64,000 nt of DNA from CAVVXN01 sp963772585 (GTDB lineage Bacteria; Planctomycetota; PLA2; JAEUHO01), in the NCBI GenBank assembly GCA_963772585.1, contig CAVYXV010000013.1, positions 124,001 to 188,000 on the forward strand, in the 5' to 3' direction. This document shows positions 35,444-44,888 of the stretch, in pieces. Position 1 is the stretch's first letter; each line of letters opens with the position of its first letter. A program made the position numbers and the translations under genes. The notes under the pieces were generated by a model. It saw only the letters and a program-made list of their open reading frames with translations, made no database searches and was not told the DNA's origin.

Positions 35444-38400
35444 GCGCGTCGGGCTTCACCCTCCGCCGACGCACGACGACCATGGCCGCCGTCGCGATGC
35501 TCTTCCTCGGCGGCCTCTACACGTTCCGGACGATGTCGCGCCGCGAGGATCCAGAGGTCACGATCCGGGAGATCCCGGTGATCACGCGATGGCCCGGCGC
35601 GACCGCGAAGAAGGTCGAGGAGCTCGTCACCGACCCCCTGGAGAAGGGGATCACCCAGATCGCGGAGGTGAGGAAGATCACCTCCATCTCCCGCTCGGGG
35701 CTCTCCGAGATCACCGTCGAGCTCGAGGACCGGGTGGACGCCGTCGAGCAGTCCTGGGACGACCTGAGGAACAAGGTCGCCGAGGTGGCTCCGAGCCTCC
35801 CCGACGGGGCGACCCACCCGTTCGTGAACGAGGGTTTCACCGACGTCTTCTCGGTGTGTCTCGCGCTCTACCAGCGCGCTCCCGACGGCGCGACGCTGAA
35901 CGAGGCGCAACGCTACACCTACCGGGACCTCGAGGTCTTCGCCGAGACGATCGAGGACGAGCTGAAGCGTATCCCGTCGGTCGCGAAGGTCCTGATCCTC
36001 GGCACCCAGAAGGAGGTGATCGAGGTATCCCTGAACGCGCAGGACTGGGCCAAGATCGGCCGGAGCGAGCAGGAGCTCGCGCAGATCGTCGATGCGCGCA
36101 ACATCGTGGCCGCCGGCGGCGAGGTGGACACCGGAACGATCCGCTTCCCGCTGCGGACCAGCGGCGAGTTTGACGCCGTGGACGAGCTCGAGACGGTGGT
36201 CGTGGGCCGGCGGGACGGGGAGATCCCCGTTCTCTTCCGAGACCTCCCGTTCCACGTCAAGCGGACGATCCACTCCCCCATCGAGCAGAAGGTCCGCTTC
36301 CTCTCCCCGACGGAACGGCCGGCGAAAGCCCTGCTCCTCGCCGTGTCGATGAAGGACGGCTCCAACGTCGTGGCGATGGGCGACGACATCCGGGCGGCGG
36401 TGCGACGCCTGGAGCACACGACGCTGCCCGCCGACTTGGATCTGGAGACCGTGAACGACCTCCCGAAGCAGGTCGATCACCTCGTGAGCGACTTCGTCCT
36501 GAACCTGCTGGAGGCGATCGCGATCGTCCTCGCGGTCGCCTTCCTCATGATGGGCTGGCGACCCGCCCTCATCATGGCGACGGCGGTCCCGCTCTCGATG
36601 GTCACCTCCTTCGTCGTCGTGCGGCTGTTCGGGGTCGAGCTGGAGCAGTTCTCCATCGCCTCGCTGATCATCGCGCTGGGAATGCTCGTAGACAACGCGA
36701 TCGTCGTCTCGGACAACATCAGCCGACTCATGGTCGAGGGGGTCGCGCGCGAGGAGGCGGCCGACCGGGGCGCTTCCTCCCTGGCGGTGCCCATCCTCAC
36801 CTCCACGCTGACGACTGTCGCAGCGTTCCTCCCGATGCTGACCATCCCGGGCTCCAAGGGGGAGTACATCCGGAGCCTGCCCATCGTCGTCGCGACGACG
36901 CTCCTCGTCAGCTACCTCGTCGCCATGCTGGTGACGCCGATCCTCGCCTACTGGCTGTTGCCGAAGCACGAGCCGGGTGCTCCGCCGCCCCGGTCGCCGC
37001 TGGAGCGGTTGCTGCCGCGCCGGAAGGGAGGCGCCCCCCCGAAGCCGCCGCTCTACGACCGGTTGATCCACGCGTGTCTGCGGCACCGCGCGGCGGTGAT
37101 CCTCGGCGCCGCCGCCCTCTTCGTCCTGAGCCTCCAGCTCGTTCCCCTGATCGGGAACCAGTTCTTTCCGCAGGGCATCCGCAACCAGTTCTTCGTCCAC
37201 GTCTGGCTCCCGGAGGGCTCGTCGATCGAGGCCACCGACGCGGTGGTCGCCCAGGTCGAGGACCGCCTGCTCGCCTCGGACGCGTCGGGGGACGGGACGC
37301 ACCGGCTGGCGAATGCCGTCGCCTTCGTCGGAAGCGGCGGTCCCCGCTTCTTCCTCACCAGCTCGCCGGAGAAGAGCCGGACGAACTACGCCTACCTCAT
37401 CGTCAACACGACGGACCCGAACGTGTCCGCCGACTGGGCTCGGCAGCTCCAGGGACTCGTCGCGGACATCCCGGGAGCCGCGATCACCGTCGAGCGCTAC
37501 CAACTCGGGCCCGCAGTCCGCTACCCGGTGGAGATCCTTCTCTCCGGCCCGGACGACGTGACACTCCGGGCCAAGGGGCAGGAGCTCATGGACCTTCTCA
37601 GGAGCACCCCCGGCATCCTGAATCCGCACTCGGACTGGGGGACGTCCGCCTACGAGTACCGGATCGACGTGGACCCCTATCGCGCGAACCTCGCCGGCGT
37701 CACGAACCAGGACGTGGCCCACACGCTCGGAGGGTTGATCGCCGGCACGAAGCTGACCACCTACCGCGAGGGCGACCACACCGTGGACGTGGTGCTCCGC
37801 GTGAATCCGGAGCAGCGGGAGGACGTCTCCACCCTGCAAGGGATCTCCGTCAACGGCACGCAGGGGAAGGTGCTGCTGAGCGCCATCGCCACGCTGGAGC
37901 CGTCGTGGCAACCCAGCGTGATCGCGCGCGAGAACCAGGTCCGCACGATCACGATCGGCGGCAAGCTCGCGCCCGGCTTCCTGGCGAGCAAGATCACCGC
38001 GGACATCGAGGGGGACGTGGACCGCATCGTCGCGGACCTTCCCGCGACCTACCGCTGGCGCTACGAAGGCGAGCTGGGGGAGATCGAGGAGTCCCAGGCG
38101 AACATCGCCAGCGCGTTCGCCATCAGCTTCTTCCTCATCCTGCTCATCCTCATCATCCAGTACGACTCGCTGGCGAAGCCGCTGATCGTGCTCACGGCCG
38201 TGCCCCTGTCCCTCATCGGTGCCCTGGTCGGACTGTGGATCACCGGCTGGCCACTCGGCTTCATGCCGATGCTGGGGCTCGTGTCGCTCGCCGGCGTCGT
38301 CATCAACAACGCGATCATCCTGATCGACTTCATCAAGGCGGGCGTGGCGGAAGGCAAGCCGCTTCGCGGCGCCGTCGCCGAGGCGGGACGCCTGCGCATG

Positions 38401-38589
38401 AAGCCGATCCTCCTCACGACGCTGACGACGATCGGCGGCATGGTCCCGCTTGCGCTCTTCGCCGGCCCCATGTGGGCGGGCATGGCGTGGGCGGTGATCT
38501 TCGGCCTCGCCTTCTCGACCGCGTTCACGCTCCTGGTCGTGCCCACGGTCTTCACGCTCTTCGTGGAACGCTTCCGCATGAAGGTCTGA
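35440..38589 (+). CDS. RND efflux permease (AcrB-like superfamily)
   Basis: A 1049-residue inner-membrane transporter driven by protons, exporting hydrophobic compounds or metals. ATG at 35440 overlaps the adaptor's stop (ATGA), so the two are translationally coupled. It begins MSASGFTLRRRTTTMAAVAM (TM1). Porter-domain motifs follow (RWPGATAKKVEELVTDPLEK). TM4 holds LGMLVDNAIVVSDNISRLM, where the AcrB Asp407 equivalent is kept and Asp408 is Asn. TM10 holds LVSLAGVVINNAIILIDFIK. Length is normal. No outer-membrane TolC-like gene is in the window. The substrate is unknown. Confidence 0.93.
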   Translation: MSASGFTLRRRTTTMAAVAMLFLGGLYTFRTMSRREDPEVTIREIPVITRWPGATAKKVEELVTDPLEKGITQIAEVRKITSISRSGLSEITVELEDRVDAVEQSWDDLRNKVAEVAPSLPDGATHPFVNEGFTDVFSVCLALYQRAPDGATLNEAQRYTYRDLEVFAETIEDELKRIPSVAKVLILGTQKEVIEVSLNAQDWAKIGRSEQELAQIVDARNIVAAGGEVDTGTIRFPLRTSGEFDAVDELETVVVGRRDGEIPVLFRDLPFHVKRTIHSPIEQKVRFLSPTERPAKALLLAVSMKDGSNVVAMGDDIRAAVRRLEHTTLPADLDLETVNDLPKQVDHLVSDFVLNLLEAIAIVLAVAFLMMGWRPALIMATAVPLSMVTSFVVVRLFGVELEQFSIASLIIALGMLVDNAIVVSDNISRLMVEGVAREEAADRGASSLAVPILTSTLTTVAAFLPMLTIPGSKGEYIRSLPIVVATTLLVSYLVAMLVTPILAYWLLPKHEPGAPPPRSPLERLLPRRKGGAPPKPPLYDRLIHACLRHRAAVILGAAALFVLSLQLVPLIGNQFFPQGIRNQFFVHVWLPEGSSIEATDAVVAQVEDRLLASDASGDGTHRLANAVAFVGSGGPRFFLTSSPEKSRTNYAYLIVNTTDPNVSADWARQLQGLVADIPGAAITVERYQLGPAVRYPVEILLSGPDDVTLRAKGQELMDLLRSTPGILNPHSDWGTSAYEYRIDVDPYRANLAGVTNQDVAHTLGGLIAGTKLTTYREGDHTVDVVLRVNPEQREDVSTLQGISVNGTQGKVLLSAIATLEPSWQPSVIARENQVRTITIGGKLAPGFLASKITADIEGDVDRIVADLPATYRWRYEGELGEIEESQANIASAFAISFFLILLILIIQYDSLAKPLIVLTAVPLSLIGALVGLWITGWPLGFMPMLGLVSLAGVVINNAIILIDFIKAGVAEGKPLRGAVAEAGRLRMKPILLTTLTTIGGMVPLALFAGPMWAGMAWAVIFGLAFSTAFTLLVVPTVFTLFVERFRMKV

Positions 38590-38692
38590 ACCCCGGCCGG
38601 AAAGGGCAGCCCGCATGGGTCGCGAGGCGCGCGGCACGACCGCCGGAAGCCGCCGGCCGCCACGAGACCACGCCGAGAGCTCGTCCTCCTTT

Positions 38693-38768
38693 GCCGGCGA
38701 CGAGCAAGGCAGGCGTCGGGCGCGAGGCAGGGGTCGGGACCGCGCGATTCCAACGTCCGTTCGTCAGG
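38693..38768. repeat. Copy A of a dispersed about 75-base repeat
   Basis: The 76 bases from GCCGGCGACGAGCAAGGCAG to CCGTTCGT match 61524-61594 in the same orientation: 30 of the first 34 bases agree and the end (CCGCGCGATTC ... CGTTCGT) agrees almost fully. Here it lies between the RND gene and a convergent DUF151 gene. It does not code for protein in any evident way. Confidence 0.7.
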
Positions 38769-38776
38769 AATGCGGC

Positions 38777-39175
38777 CTACGCCAGCGCGGCCTCGTCCAT
38801 GACCTCTTCGGCCACGAAGATCGGCTTCTCCATCGCGGTCGCCAGCGCGATCGCGTCGCTCGGGCGGGAGTCCACCTCCACGATGTTCCCGTCGAGGCGG
38901 CGGAGGCGGATCACGGCGTAGAACGTCCCCTCCTCGAGCTTCGTCACCTCGATGCGTTCGACTTCGGCACCCGCCGCTCCGACGAGGGACACGGCGAGGT
39001 CGTGGGTCATCGGCCGCGGCAAGGCGATGCTCTTGACGAAGCGATCGACCGCCTGCGCCTCCTGGTAACCGATCACGATGGTGAGGTGCCGCGCGCCGGG
39101 CTTCTCGCCGAGCGTGATGTACTGCTTGTCGCCGGTGTCGTTGATCGTGATCCGGCGCAGTTCGACCTCGATCAC
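38777..39175 (-). CDS. DUF151 / bifunctional nuclease family protein
   Basis: A 132-residue soluble protein. It starts with GTG at 39175, AGGAG 7 bases upstream. The fold is that of the bifunctional nuclease (BFN) family: MIEVELRRITINDTGDKQYI, then LPRPMTHDLAVSLVGAAGAE, then VDSRPSDAIALATAMEKPIF, which is the signature of DUF151. Members occur in bacteria and plants and have reported RNase/DNase activity; the biological role is unclear. It is monocistronic; the asparaginase gene is divergent, starting 76 bases away. Confidence 0.9.
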   Translation of the reverse strand: MIEVELRRITINDTGDKQYITLGEKPGARHLTIVIGYQEAQAVDRFVKSIALPRPMTHDLAVSLVGAAGAEVERIEVTKLEEGTFYAVIRLRRLDGNIVEVDSRPSDAIALATAMEKPIFVAEEVMDEAALA

Positions 39176-39250
39176 GGAAAGGCTCCTCGCGGGGACCGGC
39201 CGATGCTACCAGCCCGCCGGGCGGCCGTGTTTGATAGGGGGATGGGAACC

Positions 39251-40270
39251 ATGGAACCGCTGGTCGAGGTCCTCCGCGCCGGTCGGGTCGAGTCGGTCCA
39301 CCGCGGAGCCTTGGCTCTTGTCGAGGGGGACGCTCCCCTCCTGCTTCGGGGCGACGTGGAGCGCGACGTCTACTACCGTTCGACCAGCAAGCCGCTCCAG
39401 GCGCTCGTCGCGGTCACGTGCGGTGCGGCCGATGCCCTCGGGATCGACGACGAGGAACTCGCGCTCGCCGCGGGCAGCCACAACGCCGAACCGCGTCAGT
39501 TGGACGCGGCGACGCGGATCCTCGCGAAGGCCGGGCTCGACGTCTCGGCGCTCGGCTGCGGCGGACACTACTCGATCGACCCGCAGCGCGCGCGACGCCA
39601 GCAGAACGCCGTGGACCGGCCGCCGGCGATCTGGTCGAACTGCTCCGGCAAGCACGCGATGATGCTCGCGACGGCGAAATTCCTCGGCCACCCGACGGAG
39701 AGCTACCTCGACCCCGACCACCCGGTGCAGCGGATCATCCGCGAGCAGATCGCGACGCTGGCGGGGATCCGCCCCGACGAGGTTCGCGTAGGCGTGGACA
39801 ACTGCGGCGCTCCCGCCTTCGCGCTTCCCCTGCTCCCCATGGCGATCTCCCTCGCGCGCTTCGCGCGCCCCGCAGGTCTTCCGGAGAGCCTGGAGCGCGC
39901 CTGTCGCCGCGTGGCGAACGCGATGCTCGCCCACCCGGACATGGTCGGCGGACGGGGCCGGTTCGACACCGACGTGATGGCGACCTGCGGCAACGGGGTC
40001 GTCGCCAAGGCGGGCGCCGAGGGCGTGCACGGGTGGGCCGTCGTGGGCCGCGGTCTCGCCATGGCGGTCAAGGTCGAGGACGGACGAGACCGGGGCTACC
40101 GACTGCTGGTGGTGGAGGCCTTGGAGCGGTTCGGGCTGCTCCCGCCGGAGCGCGCCGCGGGGCTCCGCGCGCGCCAGGCGGAGCCGATTCTGGAGAACTG
40201 GGCCGGCCGCGGGGTCGGCGCGTTGCGCGTGGCCGTACCCGAGGACGCCTGGCCGCGGTCGCGCGGGTAG
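39251..40270 (+). CDS. Rhizobial-type L-asparaginase (PF06089)
   Basis: About 339 residues. It hydrolyses L-asparagine to aspartate and ammonia in the cytoplasm. The family pattern is clear: RSTSKPLQALVAVTCGAADA near the start, GSHNAEPRQL, WSNCSGKHAMMLATAKFLG, VDNCGAPAFALPL and ATCGNGVVAKAG. This is the non-classical asparaginase II/rhizobial family. An ATG at 39242 exists, but AGGGGG lies 9 bases before the ATG at 39251, which was preferred. nnrD starts 13 bases after its stop, so they share an operon with the HEAT/TPR gene. Confidence 0.88.
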   Translation: MEPLVEVLRAGRVESVHRGALALVEGDAPLLLRGDVERDVYYRSTSKPLQALVAVTCGAADALGIDDEELALAAGSHNAEPRQLDAATRILAKAGLDVSALGCGGHYSIDPQRARRQQNAVDRPPAIWSNCSGKHAMMLATAKFLGHPTESYLDPDHPVQRIIREQIATLAGIRPDEVRVGVDNCGAPAFALPLLPMAISLARFARPAGLPESLERACRRVANAMLAHPDMVGGRGRFDTDVMATCGNGVVAKAGAEGVHGWAVVGRGLAMAVKVEDGRDRGYRLLVVEALERFGLLPPERAAGLRARQAEPILENWAGRGVGALRVAVPEDAWPRSRG

Positions 40271-40283
40271 GCTGGACGGCGTC

Positions 40284-41183
40284 ATGCGCCGGATCCGTGA
40301 GCTCCCCCCGCTCGCCCGCCGCGCCTCGGACGCGCACAAGGCCTCGGTGGGCAGGGTGCTGGTCCTGGGCGGGAGCCGCGACATGTGCGGCGCGCCGGCG
40401 CTGGTCGCGCTGGGGGCGCACCGCGCCGGAGCGGGCCTCGTCCGGATCGCCGTCCCGCGCTCGGCGCAACCCGTCGTGGCGGGGCTGCGCATCGAGGCGA
40501 CGACGGCGGGCCTCGCGGAAACGGCGGAGGGCGGCTTCGCGGAGGGCGCCGTCCGGGACGCGCTCGCGCTGGCCGAGGAGTGGGACGCCGTCGTCCTGGG
40601 GCCGGGGGCCGGACGGGGCGAGACCACGCTCGCGGCCCTGAGGCGGATCGCCGTCGGCGCTTCGCGGCCGCTCGTGCTCGACGCGGACGGGCTGTTCGCC
40701 TTCGCGGGCGAGCCCGACGCGCTGGCCGGGCGCGCGCAGCCGCTCGTGATCACGCCGCACGAGGGAGAGGCCGCGCGCCTCCTCGGGCGCTCCTCGAAGG
40801 ACGTGAGGGTCGAACGCGACGCCGCGGCGATGGAGCTCGTGCGCCGCACGGGTGCCGTGGTCGTGCTGAAGGGCCCGGGGACGATCGTGACCGACGGGGA
40901 CCGCCTCTTCCGCGCTGAAGCGGGCGGCCCGTGGCTCGCGACGGGCGGCACCGGCGACGTCCTCTCCGGCGTGGTCGCGGCGCTGCTGGCGGGGCTTCCC
41001 GACACGGGCGGCGATCCCTTCGGCGCGGCTGCGCTCGCCGTGCACCTCCACGCCACCGCCGCGGACCACGTCGCCGCCGGTCGCGACCGGGGGCTGCTCG
41101 CCACCGATGTCGCGAACGCCCTTCCCGACGCCATCGCCCGCCACCTCGGGCTCGGCCCCGGGACGAAGGCGGACGCGTCGTGA
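40284..41183 (+). CDS. nnrD: ADP-dependent NAD(P)H-hydrate dehydratase
   Basis: A 299-residue enzyme of the carbohydrate-kinase-like YjeF C-terminal family, which repairs damaged, hydrated NADH and NADPH. The signature is GGSRDMCGAPALVALGA, the substrate pocket VVLGPGAGRG and LVLDADGLFAF, ITPHEGEAARLLG, and the ATP/ADP site GGPWLATGGTGDVLSGVVAA. The usual partner epimerase domain (NnrE) is not fused and not adjacent. It overlaps the next gene by GTGA (GTG at 41180, TGA at 41181), giving translational coupling. Confidence 0.93.
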   Translation: MRRIRELPPLARRASDAHKASVGRVLVLGGSRDMCGAPALVALGAHRAGAGLVRIAVPRSAQPVVAGLRIEATTAGLAETAEGGFAEGAVRDALALAEEWDAVVLGPGAGRGETTLAALRRIAVGASRPLVLDADGLFAFAGEPDALAGRAQPLVITPHEGEAARLLGRSSKDVRVERDAAAMELVRRTGAVVVLKGPGTIVTDGDRLFRAEAGGPWLATGGTGDVLSGVVAALLAGLPDTGGDPFGAAALAVHLHATAADHVAAGRDRGLLATDVANALPDAIARHLGLGPGTKADAS

Positions 41184-44100
41184 GGCCGCGACTCCTCTTC
41201 GTCGTCCTCGCGGCGTCCTGCGGCGTCCTCGGCGGCGTGGGCGGCGCCGCCGGCGGCGAGGTGGAGCCGACGCCGGGCTACGCCGCGGCGGCCGAGGCCC
41301 TCGCCGCCCTGTCCGTTTCTCCGGCGACCCTCGCCCGAGCCCGCAAGGCCGTGGACGCGCTGCTGGCTCGCGGCGGCGACGCGGCGACGCGGGAGCGCGC
41401 GGGGCGCGCGCACGCGGTGCTCCTCGCGCTGGGCGAGGCCGGGTTTCTCGCCGCGGGCGAACGGCTGGCCGCCGGCGCGCCCGACGCGCTCGCCGAAGCC
41501 CGCCTCCTCCCGATCGTGGCGGCCGCGGAGAACCCCGCGGCGGACGCCTTCCTGCGGGTGGCCGCCGCGGCGCCCGACCCGGCGCCGAGGCTGATCGCCG
41601 CCGACGGCCTCGCCTGGAACCGCACCGCCGCGGCCCTGCCTGCGCTGGTCGCTCTCGCCCGCGATCCCGTGCCGGGCGTACGGGTCGCGGCGCTGCGCGG
41701 TCTCTTCGCGATCGACGACGACGGGGCGGTCGAGGCGCGTCACGCGTTGCCTCTCGATCCGCGACCCGATCTCGCCGCGCGGCGCCTCGCCTGGCACACG
41801 ACGCGCGGACACGCCGCTCCCGACCTGTTGCCGCTCGCCGAGGACGCGTACGAGCACGGCCGCAGCCCCGACGAGCGCGTCGAGGGCGCGCGTCTCCTGA
41901 CCGAGGCCGCGGTCCGGGCCCCGCTGCCGCTGGCACGCCGGATCGTCGAGGAGTTCGGGAGCGACGCCGCAGGTGCGGTCCTCGGGCGCGTGCGATCCGG
42001 GGCTCCCGAAGGCCCGTACGAGCCCGTCCGGGCGCGGCGGATCGCGATCCGGGCGAACTGGGCGGCGGTCTTCCGCGGCGACGACGACCAGAAGCGGGAC
42101 GCGATCGACCGCGCGGTCGGGTGGATCGCGAATCCCGTCCGGGTGGATGCATTCGACGAGCGCCCCGCGCCGGAGATGGTGCTGCGGATGGTCCTCCCCG
42201 ATGTGGGCGAGGCCTTGGTGGCCCCTACCGTGCGCCGGCTCCTCGCGGGACGCTTCGCGGACCCGCAGGAGGGCGTCTTCCTCCTGACCGAAGCGCTCTC
42301 GCCCGATGCGGCCGCGCGCCATCTCGGTACGATCCTGAAAGCCGGACCGTCGGTGCCGACCGCGTTTCGCGTCGCCGCCGCGGAGGGCCTGGCCAACGTC
42401 GGTCGCGTGGGGGACGAGGAGATCGCCGACCTCTCGACCGATCCGGCGGAGAGCCCCGTCGTGCGCCGCGCGCTCGTGCGCGCGCTCGCGGGGGAGCCGG
42501 CGCCGTGGGCCCTCGACCACCTGGAGGCGTTGCTGCACCGCAAGGATCTGGATCTCGACGAGACCGCGGTCCAATCCCTGGAGAAGCGCGACGGGGAGAA
42601 GGCGCGACGCATCCTCGAGGCGTACCTCTTCGGCGACGCGACCTACCGCGACCAGAGAATGCTCCACCTCGTGGAGCCCGGCGACGACCTCGCCTACGAA
42701 GTGCTGGAGCACGCCCTGGCGGACTCGCGGATCGGGCTGCGGAAGGCGGCGCTCCAGATCCTGGGTCACGTGAAGACGCTCCGCAACGCGCGAACCCGGG
42801 CGATCACCCTCGCGTACACCCGTCGCTTCGCGAAGGGCGCGACGGACCCGGAGGAGTGGCAGGAGCTTCTCTACGCCTGGATCGCACAGGTGCCCGACGA
42901 AACGATCCGGCTCGTCCGCGAGCACTGGGATGCGTACGAGAAGCGCGGCTGGGGATCGAACGCGCTCAAGACCCTCCAGAACCTGCGCGCGCCCGACCAG
43001 GACGCAGGCGTGGTGGACTTCGTGCTGGAGAAGGCGACGTCGGACGGACGCCACCCGGACGGCGAGCCGCTCCGGCTGATGTACGCGGCCACCGCCCTCG
43101 ACGGCCGGCACGGCTACCGCGACGACGACCTCGACACGTTCTGGCGCGCGCTCCTCCACCACCCGGACGGGCGCGTCGTGATGGCGGCGGTCCGTTCGCT
43201 CGACCATCGCGGCCGCGGCGACCTCACGGACTCGCTGCTCCCCCTGCTCGCGAAGCTGGACGTGGCGGACCCCTCCGACGTGGCCGAGGCCAGCGACCTC
43301 GTCGACGTCCTCGCCCGCCAGCCGCAAGCGAACGTCGAGCCGGCCCTCCTGGGCCTCGTGCAAGACGAGAATGCCGATCCGGTCCTCCGCCGGGATGCCG
43401 GAAGGGCGCTGGTCGGCCGGGTGTCGGAGGCGGGCCGCCGCACGCTCGTCGATTGGCTTCTCGCCGAGCGCACGAACCCGGCGCGGGCGGGTGTGGAGCG
43501 CGCGGTGGCTCGCGCCGTCGGAAGCGGCGGGGGCGCGTCCGTGGCCGGGCGGATCCTGGACGTTCTCGAAGCCCGCCTGCGGGCGCTCTTCTCGGAGGAA
43601 GGGCGTCTCGACCCGGACGCCGAGCTGGAACCGCAGATCGGCGAGCAACTCGGTGCCCTGGCCCGGGCCGTCGCGTTCACGGGCGACGCCACGAGCCTCG
43701 AACGCCTCGCGCGCCTCCTCTTCCTGCCGGATCTCGCCACGTTCGCCCGCCGGGGAGTCGCCCGCCAGGCGTGCCGCATCGGCCCGGCCGACGCCTCCGC
43801 CGCCGCCCGCGACGGCCCGACCGTCCTCGAGCGCTGGCACCGCGCGGGCGGGCCCTACGCCGGGCTCCCGGCGGAGATCTGGCACCTCGTGGACGGAGTG
43901 AAGGTGGTGCCCGACCGCGACCTCGCGACCGCATTCCACGCGGCGCTGGGCGATGGAAGTGCCGTGCTGGCCTTTCCGGATCTCTACTTCGACCGCATCG
44001 TCGCGCTTCTCCACGACAGGCGCACGGGCGATCTCCACGAGGCCGCCTCGGTACTCGAAGCGTTCGCGTGGCGCGCGGAACCCGTCGGGGGCGCCGCGGA

Positions 44101-44803
44101 CTTCGGCATGGCCCTCGACCGCATGCGCCGCTTCGCCTGGGCGCGGCGCTTCGACGAGGCCGTCGCCGAACAAGAGCGCGCGCTGGGCATCCTCTCGCGA
44201 CGTGCCTACGACGACGACAGCGCCTGGAGTTGGCGGAACGAGCGCGGAACGCTGGAGGCGCTCCGGGGGGCCGCGGCCGCGGCGGCGGGTCGTCAGGAGG
44301 CCGCCCGTACCTACTTCGCGAACGCGCGGGCGATCCACCCGTACAGCTCCCAGGTCCTCCGCGACGCAGCGTGGCTGCGCGCGCTCACGGGCCTCGACCT
44401 CGACGCTGCGATGCAAGACGCGGAGCGGGCGGTGACGCTCGAGCGACGGCAGAGCGTGCGATCCGCGGCGAGCGTACAGACGGGCGACGTGCTCGCCTTC
44501 GTCCACCTCACGCGGGGCGAAGCCTATGAAGCGGCGGATATCCTGCAGGAAGTCGTGCACTACGCCGAGCGTCACGCGCACCTCGGCGGACGTTCGCACC
44601 TCCACCTCGCGGAAGCGCTGATGCTCGCGGGCTATCCCGCCGATGCCTGGAAGGCGCTGCGCACCGCGCTCGACCTCGAGCCGACGCTCGCCGAAGAGGT
44701 GCCCGGAATCGACGCGTTCGCGCCCTGGAAGGAGAAGGGCCTTCTCGACCCCCTCCTGGCCGACGCACGCGAGCGATTCTTCGAGCGCATCGAACGCGAC
44801 TGA
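41180..44803 (+). CDS. Exported HEAT/TPR giant repeat protein
   Basis: A 1207-residue protein beginning with GTG at 41180, overlapping nnrD's stop. A signal peptide MRPRLLFVVLAASCGVLG precedes the mature part. Residues about 30-900 carry HEAT-type helices with alanine/leucine periodicity (AAALPALVALARDPVPGVRV, ALRGLFAIDDDG, FRVAAAEGLANVGRVGDEEI). The C-terminus is TPR-like (RRFAWARRFDEAVAEQERAL, ALMLAGYPADAWKALRTALD). No catalytic motif is visible. It could be an exported scaffold, as is common for such proteins in Planctomycetota. Its place behind two metabolic genes gives no clue. Confidence 0.75.
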   Translation: MRPRLLFVVLAASCGVLGGVGGAAGGEVEPTPGYAAAAEALAALSVSPATLARARKAVDALLARGGDAATRERAGRAHAVLLALGEAGFLAAGERLAAGAPDALAEARLLPIVAAAENPAADAFLRVAAAAPDPAPRLIAADGLAWNRTAAALPALVALARDPVPGVRVAALRGLFAIDDDGAVEARHALPLDPRPDLAARRLAWHTTRGHAAPDLLPLAEDAYEHGRSPDERVEGARLLTEAAVRAPLPLARRIVEEFGSDAAGAVLGRVRSGAPEGPYEPVRARRIAIRANWAAVFRGDDDQKRDAIDRAVGWIANPVRVDAFDERPAPEMVLRMVLPDVGEALVAPTVRRLLAGRFADPQEGVFLLTEALSPDAAARHLGTILKAGPSVPTAFRVAAAEGLANVGRVGDEEIADLSTDPAESPVVRRALVRALAGEPAPWALDHLEALLHRKDLDLDETAVQSLEKRDGEKARRILEAYLFGDATYRDQRMLHLVEPGDDLAYEVLEHALADSRIGLRKAALQILGHVKTLRNARTRAITLAYTRRFAKGATDPEEWQELLYAWIAQVPDETIRLVREHWDAYEKRGWGSNALKTLQNLRAPDQDAGVVDFVLEKATSDGRHPDGEPLRLMYAATALDGRHGYRDDDLDTFWRALLHHPDGRVVMAAVRSLDHRGRGDLTDSLLPLLAKLDVADPSDVAEASDLVDVLARQPQANVEPALLGLVQDENADPVLRRDAGRALVGRVSEAGRRTLVDWLLAERTNPARAGVERAVARAVGSGGGASVAGRILDVLEARLRALFSEEGRLDPDAELEPQIGEQLGALARAVAFTGDATSLERLARLLFLPDLATFARRGVARQACRIGPADASAAARDGPTVLERWHRAGGPYAGLPAEIWHLVDGVKVVPDRDLATAFHAALGDGSAVLAFPDLYFDRIVALLHDRRTGDLHEAASVLEAFAWRAEPVGGAADFGMALDRMRRFAWARRFDEAVAEQERALGILSRRAYDDDSAWSWRNERGTLEALRGAAAAAAGRQEAARTYFANARAIHPYSSQVLRDAAWLRALTGLDLDAAMQDAERAVTLERRQSVRSAASVQTGDVLAFVHLTRGEAYEAADILQEVVHYAERHAHLGGRSHLHLAEALMLAGYPADAWKALRTALDLEPTLAEEVPGIDAFAPWKEKGLLDPLLADARERFFERIERD

Positions 44804-44888
44804 GGATCGGCTCCTCGCCCCGGCTCACCCGCCCGTCGCGACACCTCGGCGAGCACGCTCCGGGCGTCGAGCCGGGCAGATCGTTCGA

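Noticed and set aside
39206..44605. Minus-strand open frame of 1799 codons
   Set aside because: It is antisense to asparaginase, nnrD and the HEAT/TPR gene, which have overlaps and motifs; the antisense product has no domain and is Arg-rich.
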